Source of the DNA: Prevotella sp. E13-17
GTDB lineage: Bacteria; Bacteroidota; Bacteroidia; Bacteroidales; Bacteroidaceae
Assembly: GCF_022024035.1 (NCBI RefSeq)
Contig: NZ_CP091787.1
Location: forward strand, 1,116,001-1,180,000
Direction: 5' to 3'
Length of the DNA stretch: 64,000 bases
The position numbers and the translations under genes were made by a program. The notes beneath the pieces were generated by a model. That model searched no databases. It was not told where the DNA came from and saw only the letters and a program-made list of their open reading frames with translations. Positions 42,301 through 51,389 of this stretch are shown piece by piece. The number at the start of each line of letters is the position of its first letter. The stretch's first letter is position 1.

Positions 42301-44067
42301 ATGGTTCGTGACTATGATGCAGCGCTTCGATTCGTGAACGACTACTTCACTATGGACTTCCGCAAGTTTATCAGTCAGTATTTCAAGGAAGAACGGCGTG
42401 CACAGATAGATCAAAATATTACACCTGCAAAATACAACAAGCTGTTTGGTGAACTCTCCAACCGCCAATGTGAGATTATCGATGACAAAGAGTCGAAATA
42501 TATTGTGGTGGCAGCTGGACCCGGAAGCGGTAAGACGCGCGTGTTAGTGCATAAACTGGCTTCATTGTTGTTGCTGGAGGATGTAAAACACGAGCAACTA
42601 CTGATGCTTACATTCTCAAGAGCTGCGGCAACAGAGTTCAAAAAACGACTCATAGATTTGGTGGGCAATGCAGCCCATTATGTTGACATCAAGACATTCC
42701 ACTCGTATAGTTTTGACCTTGTTGGTAAACAAGGAAATCTGGATGAGGCAAAAGATGTGGTAAGACGTGCTGCAGAGATGATAGAAAATGGCGAGGTGGA
42801 GCAGTCGAAGATAGCTAAGAGTGTACTGGTTATTGACGAGGCTCAAGATATGGGCGAAGATGACTTCCGACTAGTTCAGGCTCTGATGCGGCAGAATGAA
42901 GAAATGCGTGTCATTGCAGTGGGTGATGATGACCAAAATATCTATGGTTTCCGTGGTTCTGACTCACGATATATGCAATCGCTAGTGGAGCAAGAAGGTG
43001 CAAAGTTGTACGAGATGACAGATAACTATAGGTCTGCGAAAGCTGTAGTTGATTGTGCCAATCGCTTTGTACAGCGCATTCCTGGTCGCTTGAAACGTAC
43101 AACCATTCAATCTGCTACAAGAGAAAATGGTAAAGTAATGACATTGAAATCACTCCTTGATACAGAAATAAATGTACAAGGAAGTACTGCGATTCTTACC
43201 CGCACCAACGAAGAGACAATGCAGGTAGCCTACGAACTGGAGCAACGAGGCTTACATGCTACTGTTGCTCAGTCGATGGGAGGATTCTGCTTTGGTAATC
43301 TTGCTGAAGTCCGTTATTTCCTAAAACAACTTGGCAGGAACGAAATATCCATATCAAAAGAAAAGTGGCAGGAAGCAAAACAACGTACGTTCGAAACATA
43401 CGCATCAAGCACTTGTCTGAACGTCATAAAGCATTTCTTTGCTGACTTTGAGGCAACTCGGCAGGTATATTATCGCAGTGATTTGCGAGAATTTATCTTC
43501 GAGTCGAATATCGAAGATTTCATTGCAGCTGATGACCAATCGGTGTTTGTAAGTACAATCCATAAGGCAAAAGGGCGCGAATTCGATACCGTTTATCTCT
43601 TGTCACCTGTACCCGACGGTAGGGACATCAATGATATGCGAGCCTATTACGTAGGTCTAACTCGTGCCAAGCGGAACCTTTATCTGGTAACCAATCCTCC
43701 CACAGAGTATTCTTCTATATCAATTGCATTAAACATGCATGATGTTATCCTTAATTTCTTCAAGGGAAGAAAGGACATTGTGCTTCGGTTAAGAAGTGGT
43801 GATAACCTGCAATACAAAGACGGATATTTGCTGAATGAGCAAAGTATCAACATCATTGCGCTATCTGCGTCAGGAAAAGACAAACTAAAGGCGTGTACTG
43901 ATAAGGGCTATGAAGTTACGAGTGCAAAAGTGAACTATATTTTGGCTTGGAGACCTCAAGACTCTGAAACAGAATATGCAGTTTGTTTGGCAAATGTAGT
44001 CTTGTCTAAAATATCAGAAGATAAGAGAAACAACAACACCTTTAATTCGGATAATAAATACTTGTAA
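39334..44067 (+). CDS. Exonuclease-RecQ-UvrD fusion helicase
   Basis: About 1577 residues with three enzymatic modules. The N-terminal DEDD exonuclease-like fold shows AFIDTEV (DxE) and GHNIINFDLKF. A Cys cluster (CGDCEYC) leads into a RecQ helicase with FPTGGGKS (about residue 289), VIDEAHCFSAWGHDF, CFTATAKQK and EAGRAGRDP. A winged-helix middle follows, then a UvrD/Rep helicase with AAGPGSGKTRVL (about 1063), LTFSRAAATEFK, VIDEAQDMGEDDF, GDDDQNIYGFRGSDSRYM, STIHKAKGREFDTVY and YVGLTRAKRNLY. ATG 39334 is preferred because it begins the nuclease domain; the frame opens at 39250. It heads a five-gene operon, 5 bp from the next gene. Confidence 0.85.
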   Translation: MIAFIDTEVNPRTKKVADYGAVREDGAVLHSSSKADFDAFVSKCDTVCGHNIINFDLKFVSLRGNPTIVDTLFLSPLLFPKRPYHHLVKDDKLQVDELNNPVNDSIKARDLLNDEVVAWNQLSDNRKEIYFYLLKETQEFGGFFKYIGYSPNVSWISALFSSKPDWKQLILKEYEGKVCSHTDFETLVKQYPIELAYCLAVIGADDIFSITPAWVIRNYPQVVNVMNTLCNTSCGDCEYCNQRLDAHYGLKEFFGYDEFRIFDGVPMQQQAVESAIRGESLLTIFPTGGGKSLTFQLPALMAGRNTHGLTVVISPLQSLMKDQVDNLAARGISDAVTINGLLDPIERATAIEQVADGTANLLYIAPEMLRSKTIERLLMGRHVVRFVIDEAHCFSAWGHDFRVDYLYIGDFIRQLQEKKQLEQPIAVSCFTATAKQKVISDICDYFRAKLGLELKVFAANAERKNLRYSVLHADTADEKYNLLRSLILGHNCPSIVYVSRTKRTRELAQHLVNDGIRALPFNGKMESAEKVKNQNAFMSGEAQVIVATSAFGMGVDKKDVGLVVHYNISDSLENYVQEAGRAGRDPQMQAECFVLYADSDLDKHFMLLNQTKLSISEIQQVWKAIKDLTAKRDKVSCSPLDIARQAGWGDEIDDIETRVKAATAALEDAGYIQRGSNSPHVFATGIAVKNMDEARRKLTISPLFDEQSREEAARIIKSLISARATVEGRGAEAESRVDYLADILGMSKATVIRNINLMRQDGLLADSRDMQAWISKSTSQRNLDIILKLEQFLLQRFGGEAQRINYKELNEEAQKAGLTCSNVKRLRMLLHFLSLKGYIHKQEHSFSDSVSVRLQASQEVTKARFERRMGICRFILDTLNVSRDPNKEMTLVNFSIVELLQQLISSRQESMFADQEKPVIADIEEALLYLTKTELMKIEGGFIVIYNTMQIGRIADRRTRYGKEQYRLLDEFYKQRIRQIHIVGEYANLMVRDYDAALRFVNDYFTMDFRKFISQYFKEERRAQIDQNITPAKYNKLFGELSNRQCEIIDDKESKYIVVAAGPGSGKTRVLVHKLASLLLLEDVKHEQLLMLTFSRAAATEFKKRLIDLVGNAAHYVDIKTFHSYSFDLVGKQGNLDEAKDVVRRAAEMIENGEVEQSKIAKSVLVIDEAQDMGEDDFRLVQALMRQNEEMRVIAVGDDDQNIYGFRGSDSRYMQSLVEQEGAKLYEMTDNYRSAKAVVDCANRFVQRIPGRLKRTTIQSATRENGKVMTLKSLLDTEINVQGSTAILTRTNEETMQVAYELEQRGLHATVAQSMGGFCFGNLAEVRYFLKQLGRNEISISKEKWQEAKQRTFETYASSTCLNVIKHFFADFEATRQVYYRSDLREFIFESNIEDFIAADDQSVFVSTIHKAKGREFDTVYLLSPVPDGRDINDMRAYYVGLTRAKRNLYLVTNPPTEYSSISIALNMHDVILNFFKGRKDIVLRLRSGDNLQYKDGYLLNEQSINIIALSASGKDKLKACTDKGYEVTSAKVNYILAWRPQDSETEYAVCLANVVLSKISEDKRNNNTFNSDNKYL

Positions 44068-44072
44068 AAGAT

Positions 44073-46853
44073 ATGGAATCGCTGTTCTTAACAAACTATT
44101 CAGAGCAAACATTCTTGGACAAAATTAAAAATAGTCTGAGAACGTGTCAGTCATTTTGCTTTTCAGTTAGTTTCATAAAAAGAGCAGGTCTCGTTTTACT
44201 ATCGCAAGATATTAAGGCAGCCATTGAACGCGGTGTGAAAGGAAAGCTGATAACGACAATCTATCAAAACTTTACGGATGTTGAGTCTTTGAAATTCTTT
44301 TTGGGTTTGGCTAATCATCCTAACTTTCAGTGTCATCTGGATTATGATTGTTTCTACGATGAAAAAAACTACGAAAAGTATGGTTTCCATTCAAAAGGGT
44401 ATTTTTTTGATTATGGTGTAGAATCGGAGTTGATTATTGGTTCTTCAAACATCACGAGGTTTGCACTGCTGAAGAATATAGAGTGGGACATGATGCTTAG
44501 AGTCTCCAATGACGATGAAACTCTTCTGAAAGCCAAAGAGGAATTTGATATTCTGTGGGAGAAAACCCTGCCGTTGGATATTGCTTTGATTAACAAATAT
44601 GCCCAACGACTGAATTTCGCTATTGAACGTTGGGATATGGATTATGACTTAGCTTCACACGAGATTAAGCCCAACTTTATGCAAAGAAAGGCCCTGCGTG
44701 AACTGAATCGTTATAGAGCAATGGGACAAGACAAAGCACTCGTTGTTGCAGCTACGGGCAGTGGTAAAACATATCTGGCAGCCTTTGATGCGTTGAATTT
44801 CTCACCAGAGCATCTTTTGTATATTGTCCATGAAGGTTCAATACTTAAACGTTCTCTCTCTACATTCCAAACTGTATTCGGTGGAGATGTTTTCATGGGC
44901 GAATACACCGGCGAGCATAAGGATTTGGACGCATCGTTCCTATTCTCAACGAACGTTTCGATGTGTAGGTCATTGGAATTGTTTGACAAGAAACAGTTCG
45001 ACTATATCATCATTGACGAATGTCATCATGCCGCCGCTGATTCCTACAAGAAAATCATTGACTACTTTGAACCAGAGTTTTTGCTAGGCTTGACGGCTAC
45101 GCCTGAACGTATGGACAATCAGGATGTCTATGAATTATTTGGAAATAATGTGCCGTATGAACTGAGATTGCGTGATGCTTTGGTTAATGATCTGATTGTT
45201 CCATTTAAATATTATGGCATACGTGACGACCGAGTGGACTTCTCCAAAGAAAACGAGCGTAGGATGATTTCACAGTTTGTAACTGAGGACCATTGTGAGT
45301 TTATTGTGGAGCATATCGAGAAGCATCGTGTACCTAACCAAAAACTTAAGGCACTGGCTTTCTGTAAGACGGTATCACATGCAAAGATGATGGCCGAGGC
45401 CCTAGAACCATTTTATAAAACTGCATATCTGACGGGCAAGAATGATACAGGAGAACGCGTAAGAGCTTACGAAGATTTACAGAGTGACAGAGAAGGCACT
45501 TTTGAGGTGCTTTGCGCTGTTGATATTCTTAATGAGGGTGTTGATATTCCAGGTGTGAATATGGTATTGTTCTTGCGCCCCACAGAATCTTCAACCATCT
45601 TTATTCAGCAGTTGGGGCGTGGATTGCGAAAGTATGACAACAAGGACTATATCCCAGTTGTGGACTTTATTGGTAACAACTATAAACGCAGCGCGCAGAT
45701 TGCACTGGCTTTGGGTGGCTTGGCTCAAAAGTTTGTCATGGAAAAACGACTGTTGGTGGCATTGGTAAGGGATGATTTCAAACCTTTAGGATTAGAGCAA
45801 TATGGCGTGGAAATCAATATTGACAGTCTATCGAAGGAAGAAATTTTGAACTATGTAGAGAACGAGAATTTCTATAGTCTCAAATACATGAAGCAAGACT
45901 ACAACAACTTCAAAAAGTACATCAATTCTCCCACATATCCCAAACACATGGACTATCTGAACAGTGACAGCGCTCCAGACCTGCTAAAGTTCATGCAGAT
46001 TAAGATAGGCAACAAGAAAACGAACTCCTACTATGGTTTTTTGAAAGGCATTGAGGAAGAGAATTTGGTGGAGTTCAACGCTGAGCAAGAAAATGTCATC
46101 AACTATTTGTCAGGGCTGTTGCAACTAGTACGTCCCCATGACTATTTGATTTGCAAATTCCTGTTAGAAGGCGATAGCAGTATTAGTTTGATAGAAGAAA
46201 AGGTCAAGAATGAAGTCCAAAATTATAATGAGGTAGAATTTTTCCACGCATTGAAATATTTGGCAAAGAGCCATACAGTTATTGCTGATGGCGATACGCT
46301 CAGCTTGGGATGTGAACTAAACAATGAGTTTAATAATTATCTGGTAGATCTTCTCGAATATGGCTTAACCAAATATAAAGCTGACTATGCTAATAATACT
46401 GGAATGTTTCTTCTTTGGAACGACTACAGGTATGACCAGGTCCAGATAAAAAGGTGTATTAATCCAGGTTATACAGCTGTTGGTACTTATTATGGTGCAG
46501 AAGGTGATGTGTATATTTTCGCTTCCATCAAAAAGGATGTTGCAGAAGGAATGGAACATCTGAACTACAAAGATAAGTTCCTCGAACCTTCAGTTTTCCA
46601 ATGGGAATGTAAGGCCAACATAAGCGATGGCGAGTTGAATAAACTAAAGACGAGCAAATACACCCATTTATTTATTCGTAAAGTAGAAAGTGAAAACGGC
46701 ATCACCCTACCATTTACATACGTTGGTATTGGCCATTTGGATAATCCAAGGCAATCTCAGAATGAAGAACGTAAACGTGCTTTTATCTTCGATATCCACA
46801 TGGAAGAAGAGTTACCTGACTATCTACAATACGATTTTGGTTTGACAAATTAA
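44073..46853 (+). CDS. PLD-nuclease / SF2 helicase / DUF3427 protein
   Basis: A 926-residue protein. The N-terminal phospholipase-D-type nuclease domain has HSKGYFF...LIIGSSNIT near residues 107-130 (HxK...GSxN). An SF2 DEAD/DEAH helicase follows, with AATGSGKTYLAAFDAL (about 228), IIDECHHAAAD, LGLTATPERMD, and motifs V/VI in ILNEGVDIPGVNMVLFLRPT and QQLGRGLRKYDNKDY. The C-terminal about 350 residues fit DUF3427. The combination is found in genome-defence and repair contexts. It belongs to the operon, separated by 5 and 10 bp from its neighbours. Confidence 0.85.
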   Translation: MESLFLTNYSEQTFLDKIKNSLRTCQSFCFSVSFIKRAGLVLLSQDIKAAIERGVKGKLITTIYQNFTDVESLKFFLGLANHPNFQCHLDYDCFYDEKNYEKYGFHSKGYFFDYGVESELIIGSSNITRFALLKNIEWDMMLRVSNDDETLLKAKEEFDILWEKTLPLDIALINKYAQRLNFAIERWDMDYDLASHEIKPNFMQRKALRELNRYRAMGQDKALVVAATGSGKTYLAAFDALNFSPEHLLYIVHEGSILKRSLSTFQTVFGGDVFMGEYTGEHKDLDASFLFSTNVSMCRSLELFDKKQFDYIIIDECHHAAADSYKKIIDYFEPEFLLGLTATPERMDNQDVYELFGNNVPYELRLRDALVNDLIVPFKYYGIRDDRVDFSKENERRMISQFVTEDHCEFIVEHIEKHRVPNQKLKALAFCKTVSHAKMMAEALEPFYKTAYLTGKNDTGERVRAYEDLQSDREGTFEVLCAVDILNEGVDIPGVNMVLFLRPTESSTIFIQQLGRGLRKYDNKDYIPVVDFIGNNYKRSAQIALALGGLAQKFVMEKRLLVALVRDDFKPLGLEQYGVEINIDSLSKEEILNYVENENFYSLKYMKQDYNNFKKYINSPTYPKHMDYLNSDSAPDLLKFMQIKIGNKKTNSYYGFLKGIEEENLVEFNAEQENVINYLSGLLQLVRPHDYLICKFLLEGDSSISLIEEKVKNEVQNYNEVEFFHALKYLAKSHTVIADGDTLSLGCELNNEFNNYLVDLLEYGLTKYKADYANNTGMFLLWNDYRYDQVQIKRCINPGYTAVGTYYGAEGDVYIFASIKKDVAEGMEHLNYKDKFLEPSVFQWECKANISDGELNKLKTSKYTHLFIRKVESENGITLPFTYVGIGHLDNPRQSQNEERKRAFIFDIHMEEELPDYLQYDFGLTN

Positions 46854-46863
46854 GAAAAAGACT

Positions 46864-47427
46864 ATGATTATACAATTGACATACAGACGGACTGGCAGGT
46901 TGTCGATGCGCATCGTTAAGAATGGCGATGTGCACGTGTTTGCTCCTATCGGTATGTCAAAAGAAGAAATAGAAGCTTTTATCAGCCAGCATCAGGAATG
47001 GATTGTTGAGGCAAGAAAGAAGACAGCTGAGCGACAGAAGCAGCGAATTGACTTCTTCAATCAACTACCATTGACCACGAAGCCTCAAAAGGTAGAGGCA
47101 ACGGAAAAAGTAAGAGCGTTGATTGAGCCTCTGATAGAACATTATACGGAGGTTATTGGTGTCATACCGTCCTTTATCCGTTATAAGCCGATGATATCTC
47201 GTTGGGGTATGTGCAACGTGAAAGAACGTAGCATCTGCTTTTCTACATATCTGCTGTTGCTTCCAAATAGGTGTGTCGAGCATGTCGTGGTTCACGAACT
47301 ATGTCACTTGTTAGAACCTAGCCATAATGTCCGTTTCCATGCTTTGATGGACAAATACTATCCAAAGTGGAGGGACGCACGAAAGGAAACTCGCAGGATA
47401 GTGAAGGGTGAACATGTCTGTAAATAA
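46864..47427 (+). CDS. YgjP-like (DUF45/SprT-like) metallopeptidase
   Basis: A 187-residue zincin of the YgjP family. The N-terminal region MRIVKNGDVHVFAPIGMSKE, EIEAFISQHQEWIV is typical, followed by ISRWGMCNVKERSICFS and the HExxH motif VVVHELCHLLEPSHN (about residue 144) with a third ligand region RFHALMDKYYPKW. YgjP-like enzymes are often linked to restriction-modification or helicase genes. Its substrate is unknown. Here it is the third gene of a helicase operon. Confidence 0.9.
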   Translation: MIIQLTYRRTGRLSMRIVKNGDVHVFAPIGMSKEEIEAFISQHQEWIVEARKKTAERQKQRIDFFNQLPLTTKPQKVEATEKVRALIEPLIEHYTEVIGVIPSFIRYKPMISRWGMCNVKERSICFSTYLLLLPNRCVEHVVVHELCHLLEPSHNVRFHALMDKYYPKWRDARKETRRIVKGEHVCK

Positions 47428-47441
47428 TCTATTAGAGAAAT

Positions 47442-47831
47442 ATGAAACATGTTGAAGTCGTAGCAGCGATAATCCGCAAAGGTGATAAGATATTCGCTAC
47501 TCAGCGAGGATACGGCGAGTGGAAGGACTGGTGGGAGTTTCCTGGCGGAAAGATGGAGGCTGGGGAGACACCAGAAGAAGCGCTCGTGAGGGAGATTCAC
47601 GAGGAACTATCTGCAGAGATCAGCGTGGATGAATTCCTCTGCACGGTGGAATATGACTACCCTAAATTCCATTTGACCATGCATTGCTATCTTTGTTCAC
47701 TGATGACAGATTCTCTACATCTGAATGAACATGAGGCAGCTAGGTGGTTGTCAAGAGACGAGTTGGATAGCGTCAAGTGGCTACCAGCGGATGTGAAAGT
47801 GGTGGAATTGCTTAAATCAAGAATACAATAA
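47442..47831 (+). CDS. MutT-like Nudix hydrolase
   Basis: A 129-residue (deoxy)nucleoside triphosphate pyrophosphohydrolase. The complete Nudix box is GGKMEAGETPEEALVREIHE then ELSAEI, matching GX5EX7REUXEE. The N-terminus VEVVAAIIRKGDKIFATQRG and EWKDWWEFPGGK are typical of 8-oxo-dGTP/CTP-type MutT proteins. It sits between the metallopeptidase and the second RecQ, spaced 14 and 9 bp, and may sanitise nucleotides or hydrolyse a signalling nucleotide in the system. Confidence 0.92.
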   Translation: MKHVEVVAAIIRKGDKIFATQRGYGEWKDWWEFPGGKMEAGETPEEALVREIHEELSAEISVDEFLCTVEYDYPKFHLTMHCYLCSLMTDSLHLNEHEAARWLSRDELDSVKWLPADVKVVELLKSRIQ

Positions 47832-47840
47832 AAGAGCGAG

Positions 47841-50747
47841 ATGAATATTCATAATATCAAGCAAGTATTAAAAGCTTATTTCGGTTACGACTCCTTCCGC
47901 CCTTTGCAGGAAGAGATTATTAATCATGTGCTCCAGCGAAAGGATGCGCTGGTGCTGATGCCTACTGGGGGAGGTAAATCGATATGTTTCCAAATACCAG
48001 CCTTGATGATGGAAGGTACGGCTATAGTGGTTTCACCACTTATCTCGCTGATGAAGGACCAGGTGGAGGCATTGCGAGCCAATGGCATTGCAGCAGAAGC
48101 TCTGAACAGCGCCAACGATGAGATAGCCAATCGGCAAATTGCAGAACGATGCCTACGGGGTGACATTAAGCTGCTGTATATCTCACCAGAACGGCTGATG
48201 ACGGAATTGAGGTGGATGCAAACCATGCTGAAAGTATCGCTCTTTGCCATTGACGAAGCACATTGCATTTCTCAATGGGGACACGACTTTAGACCCGAAT
48301 ACATGCAGTTAGGTAATTTGCATGAACTTTTCCCCAATGTGCCTATTATGGCTCTTACAGCAACTGCTGACAAGATAACCAAAGCCGACATTATTACACA
48401 GCTACACCTCAAGGAACCGAAAATCTTTATCAGCTCGTTTGACCGCCCGAATCTGAGTTTAGATGTTAGAAGAGGATATGCAGCCAAAGAGAAATTTCGC
48501 ACGATACTGAGTTTAATTTATCGTCATCGAGGAGAGAGTGGTATCATCTATTGTCTGGCAAAGAAAACCACGGAGAAGGTTGCTGAAAAACTTAAGAAAG
48601 AAGGAGTATCGGTGGGCATTTATCATGCGGGACTGCCGACAAATGAACGGAATCGTGTACAAGAGGATTTTATCAATGACCGCATCCAGGTGGTCTGTGC
48701 AACAATTGCTTTTGGAATGGGAATTGACAAGAGCAATGTGCGCTTCGTTGTTCACTATAACCTTCCCAAGAGCATTGAGAACTACTATCAGGAGATAGGA
48801 CGTGGTGGTCGCGATGGACTGCCTTGTGAAACAATCTTGTTTTATAACTTACAGGATATTATCACTCTACGCCGTTTCGCAGAGGAAAGTGGTCAACGGG
48901 AAATCAACATGGAAAAACTGCAGCGTATGCAGGATTATGCTGAAGCTCAGGTCTGTCGTCGACGTATTCTGCTGAACTATTTTGGAGAGATAAGCGACAA
49001 GGGCTGCGGAAACTGTGATGCCTGCCATACTCCGCCATCTACATTCGATGGAACAGAACTTGTTCAAAAGGCTCTTTCGGCCATACTCAGGACGGGTGAG
49101 CAAGTAGGATTCACGTTGACTATCGACATACTGCATGGAAACTTCTCACCAGAAGTCGTATCACGTGGCTATGCACAAATCAAAACATTTGCAGCTGGAA
49201 GGGATGTGCCGTTGAGAGACTGGCACGACTATCTGCTTCAAATGTTGCAGATGGGATTCATCGAAATTGCCTACAATGAAGACAACCATCTGCATGTTAC
49301 TCAACTTGGCCAAGATGTAGTTCATGGGAAAGCTAAAGTACAGCTGGTGGTTATCAGCCGTGAAGACTATAGCGTAATAGCCCGCCGTAGTCGGATGATG
49401 GAAGAACAAGTCTCGACAGTTACCAATAGTGGCCAAAGTGAGAACATGGAGTTATTTGAGCGATTGAAGGTGCTGAGAAAAGAAATAGCCGATGATATTA
49501 ATTGTCCTGCATTTGTTGTGATGTCTGACAAGACGCTCCATGCGCTGGCTACCGATATGCCCACAACACTTCCCTCCTTCGGCAACACCTTTGGTATAGG
49601 TGAACACAAGCGAGACACCTACGGTGAGCGATTTATTGCAGTTATTAAGCAATTTGCGCCAGCAAAGGAAGAATTTTCTGCCAAGGATGAAACTATTACA
49701 ACTGTTTTGACAGAAGATCCCAAAGAAGATAAAGGAGGAGTACGCGATACTACCGAGTGTTCCGTGGTGGGCACCAAGAAAAAGCCAAAGAATCGGATAA
49801 CGATACAGGGAAAAACGTTTGATGTTGACTTGGAAATTTGGGATTCGATAGAATGGCGTAAGGTTTTGAAGGAGATAACGGAGAAGGCTTATTGGAATTA
49901 TAAGGGGAACCTTGTCATCCGTCTGAGTGATTATGTGGCTCCAGAGGCGATGCAACGTGAGCGGATTATCGCTACGCTCGGCCATCTTTTGAAAGAAGGA
50001 TATGGTTTGAATGTTGATGAGCAGGCTTGTGTTGTGAGGATTGCTCAGAAATATGATTACGATAGAGATGGGCAAATAGTTGAGTTCCCATCAGGTTCCT
50101 TCTTTGAGATTCTTTCTCGTTTCCGCTTGTTTGTGATTCAAAACAAACGCTTCCCCTTCATGGATGGTGACCATGATGAGATTGCACTAAGGAAGTGGCA
50201 TAGGGAAATTGGACATGGACTGATGGCGATTACAGATGAAGAAAAGATTCTATTCGATAATCTGAGTACGGAGTTTGCCGACATTCCTAGGAATAGAGGT
50301 CAATTAGAAAAGTTAGAAGAAAAAAACTCTGCTATCCTAACGGATGAAGTGTCTGTTGACCAAGAGGAAGAAATCGAAGAAGCAGAGATAGATAAAGATT
50401 TAGATGACCGTTCTAACTCAAAGAGTAAAAAGGCTCTCCCGCAAACCGTACAAGACACTTTTGAGCTTGCCAAACAAGGATATACTCTTGAGACAATTGC
50501 ACGGAAGCGCGAGTTGTCAGCTTATACTATCTCAGAACATCTTTCGATTCTTATTATGCACGGATTAGTAGATGTGTTCGATTTCGTAGACCGCTATACA
50601 TACACGCTGATTTCTAGCGTTATTCAAGATTTGCCCAAGGGCGCAACGTCGAAAAAAGTAAAGAGTAGGTGCCCTGAAGGGATTAAACGAAACACCATCC
50701 GAATGGTGATGGCCGACCTAAAAAGAAAACAACAGGATACAGAATAA
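47841..50747 (+). CDS. Long RecQ-family helicase with C-terminal HTH region
   Basis: A 968-residue RecQ protein, much longer than E. coli RecQ (about 610). Helicase motifs: FRPLQEEIINHVL, MPTGGGKSICFQ, AIDEAHCISQWGHDFRPEY, ALTATADK, and motif VI YQEIGRGGRDGLP, where the usual Ala of GRAGRDG is Gly. A zinc-binding region (CRRRILLNYFGE, CGNCDAC), RQC and HRDC domains follow to about residue 600. A linker, a region of unknown fold and a C-terminal helix-turn-helix_40-like segment (VQDTFELAKQGYTLETIARK) complete it. It is last in the five-gene operon. Confidence 0.9.
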   Translation: MNIHNIKQVLKAYFGYDSFRPLQEEIINHVLQRKDALVLMPTGGGKSICFQIPALMMEGTAIVVSPLISLMKDQVEALRANGIAAEALNSANDEIANRQIAERCLRGDIKLLYISPERLMTELRWMQTMLKVSLFAIDEAHCISQWGHDFRPEYMQLGNLHELFPNVPIMALTATADKITKADIITQLHLKEPKIFISSFDRPNLSLDVRRGYAAKEKFRTILSLIYRHRGESGIIYCLAKKTTEKVAEKLKKEGVSVGIYHAGLPTNERNRVQEDFINDRIQVVCATIAFGMGIDKSNVRFVVHYNLPKSIENYYQEIGRGGRDGLPCETILFYNLQDIITLRRFAEESGQREINMEKLQRMQDYAEAQVCRRRILLNYFGEISDKGCGNCDACHTPPSTFDGTELVQKALSAILRTGEQVGFTLTIDILHGNFSPEVVSRGYAQIKTFAAGRDVPLRDWHDYLLQMLQMGFIEIAYNEDNHLHVTQLGQDVVHGKAKVQLVVISREDYSVIARRSRMMEEQVSTVTNSGQSENMELFERLKVLRKEIADDINCPAFVVMSDKTLHALATDMPTTLPSFGNTFGIGEHKRDTYGERFIAVIKQFAPAKEEFSAKDETITTVLTEDPKEDKGGVRDTTECSVVGTKKKPKNRITIQGKTFDVDLEIWDSIEWRKVLKEITEKAYWNYKGNLVIRLSDYVAPEAMQRERIIATLGHLLKEGYGLNVDEQACVVRIAQKYDYDRDGQIVEFPSGSFFEILSRFRLFVIQNKRFPFMDGDHDEIALRKWHREIGHGLMAITDEEKILFDNLSTEFADIPRNRGQLEKLEEKNSAILTDEVSVDQEEEIEEAEIDKDLDDRSNSKSKKALPQTVQDTFELAKQGYTLETIARKRELSAYTISEHLSILIMHGLVDVFDFVDRYTYTLISSVIQDLPKGATSKKVKSRCPEGIKRNTIRMVMADLKRKQQDTE

Positions 50748-50820
50748 TAGGAACAGCAACGAAAACGTTATAAGAATATATGACTCAAGATACAAACAGC
50801 ATCCCAAAACTTTAATCTCC

Positions 50821-51176
50821 ATTTGAGAAACAGAGAGATGTTGCGTGCTTCTGACTATCGGCTCTTTTCCTGTTGCAGCAAGCCTTTCAGCTTTCCATTC
50901 TGCAATACGTGCATCAACTTTTTCCTTGATGCAGACCGATTGATCTACTGGAGCAATGACACCTCCCTTGCGTACCTCGAAGTTGAGATGCGCACGACTC
51001 TTGTTGTAATTACGTTCAGGGTCATCAAGTTTACATTCCCATCGGGACTCATCCCATTTGCGCTGATGTTCTGCGCTGAGTGCTGGAGTCATCTTCATTT
51101 TGCTGACTTCGAGCATTGCTTTTTTACCTGTAGGCATAATGTTTTGCTGATTAATGTAAATACGATAAGTGTTCAT
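50821..51176 (-). pseudogene. Truncated Mob/Pre-type mobilisation protein
   Basis: About 118 residues resemble the N-terminal part of a plasmid mobilisation/recombination (MobV-like) relaxase: KWDESRWECKLDDPERNYN and the core SRAHLNFEVRKGGVIAPVDQ, then CIKEKVDARIAEWKAER. After HLSVSQ the frame runs into unrelated hydrophobic codons and the 3' end of the recQ operon, so the rest of the gene is missing. It marks the edge of a former mobile element. Confidence 0.6.
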
Positions 51177-51223
51177 TCCTGCCAGAGCTTGCTCTTTCAC
51201 AAGGCAGACACCCCCCCTCGGAG

Positions 51224-51262
51224 AGCCTAACAGCCAAGTGTGCTTGGCGTATTAGGCTTTTA
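51224..51262. repeat. Inverted-repeat hairpin upstream of the mob fragment
   Basis: AGCCTAA-GCCAAG / CTTGGC-TTAGGCT with TTT after it. It could be the terminator of the rightward helicase operon, or an oriT-like hairpin, since it lies about 50 bp upstream of the truncated mob start. Confidence 0.6.
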
Positions 51263-51389
51263 TCCTATTAGATATTTGTATGTTACTGTAATATAATTAC
51301 TTGCAATAGGCTTATATAATTACAGGTAGCAAACAAGTAACATTTCAAAGAATGTTTTATGACTGCGTTATATTCTCCACACAACTGAT

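Noticed and set aside
50823..51230. Plus-strand 135-codon frame opposite the mob fragment
   Set aside because: It is the antisense of a recognisable relaxase fragment and shows no protein-like pattern of its own.
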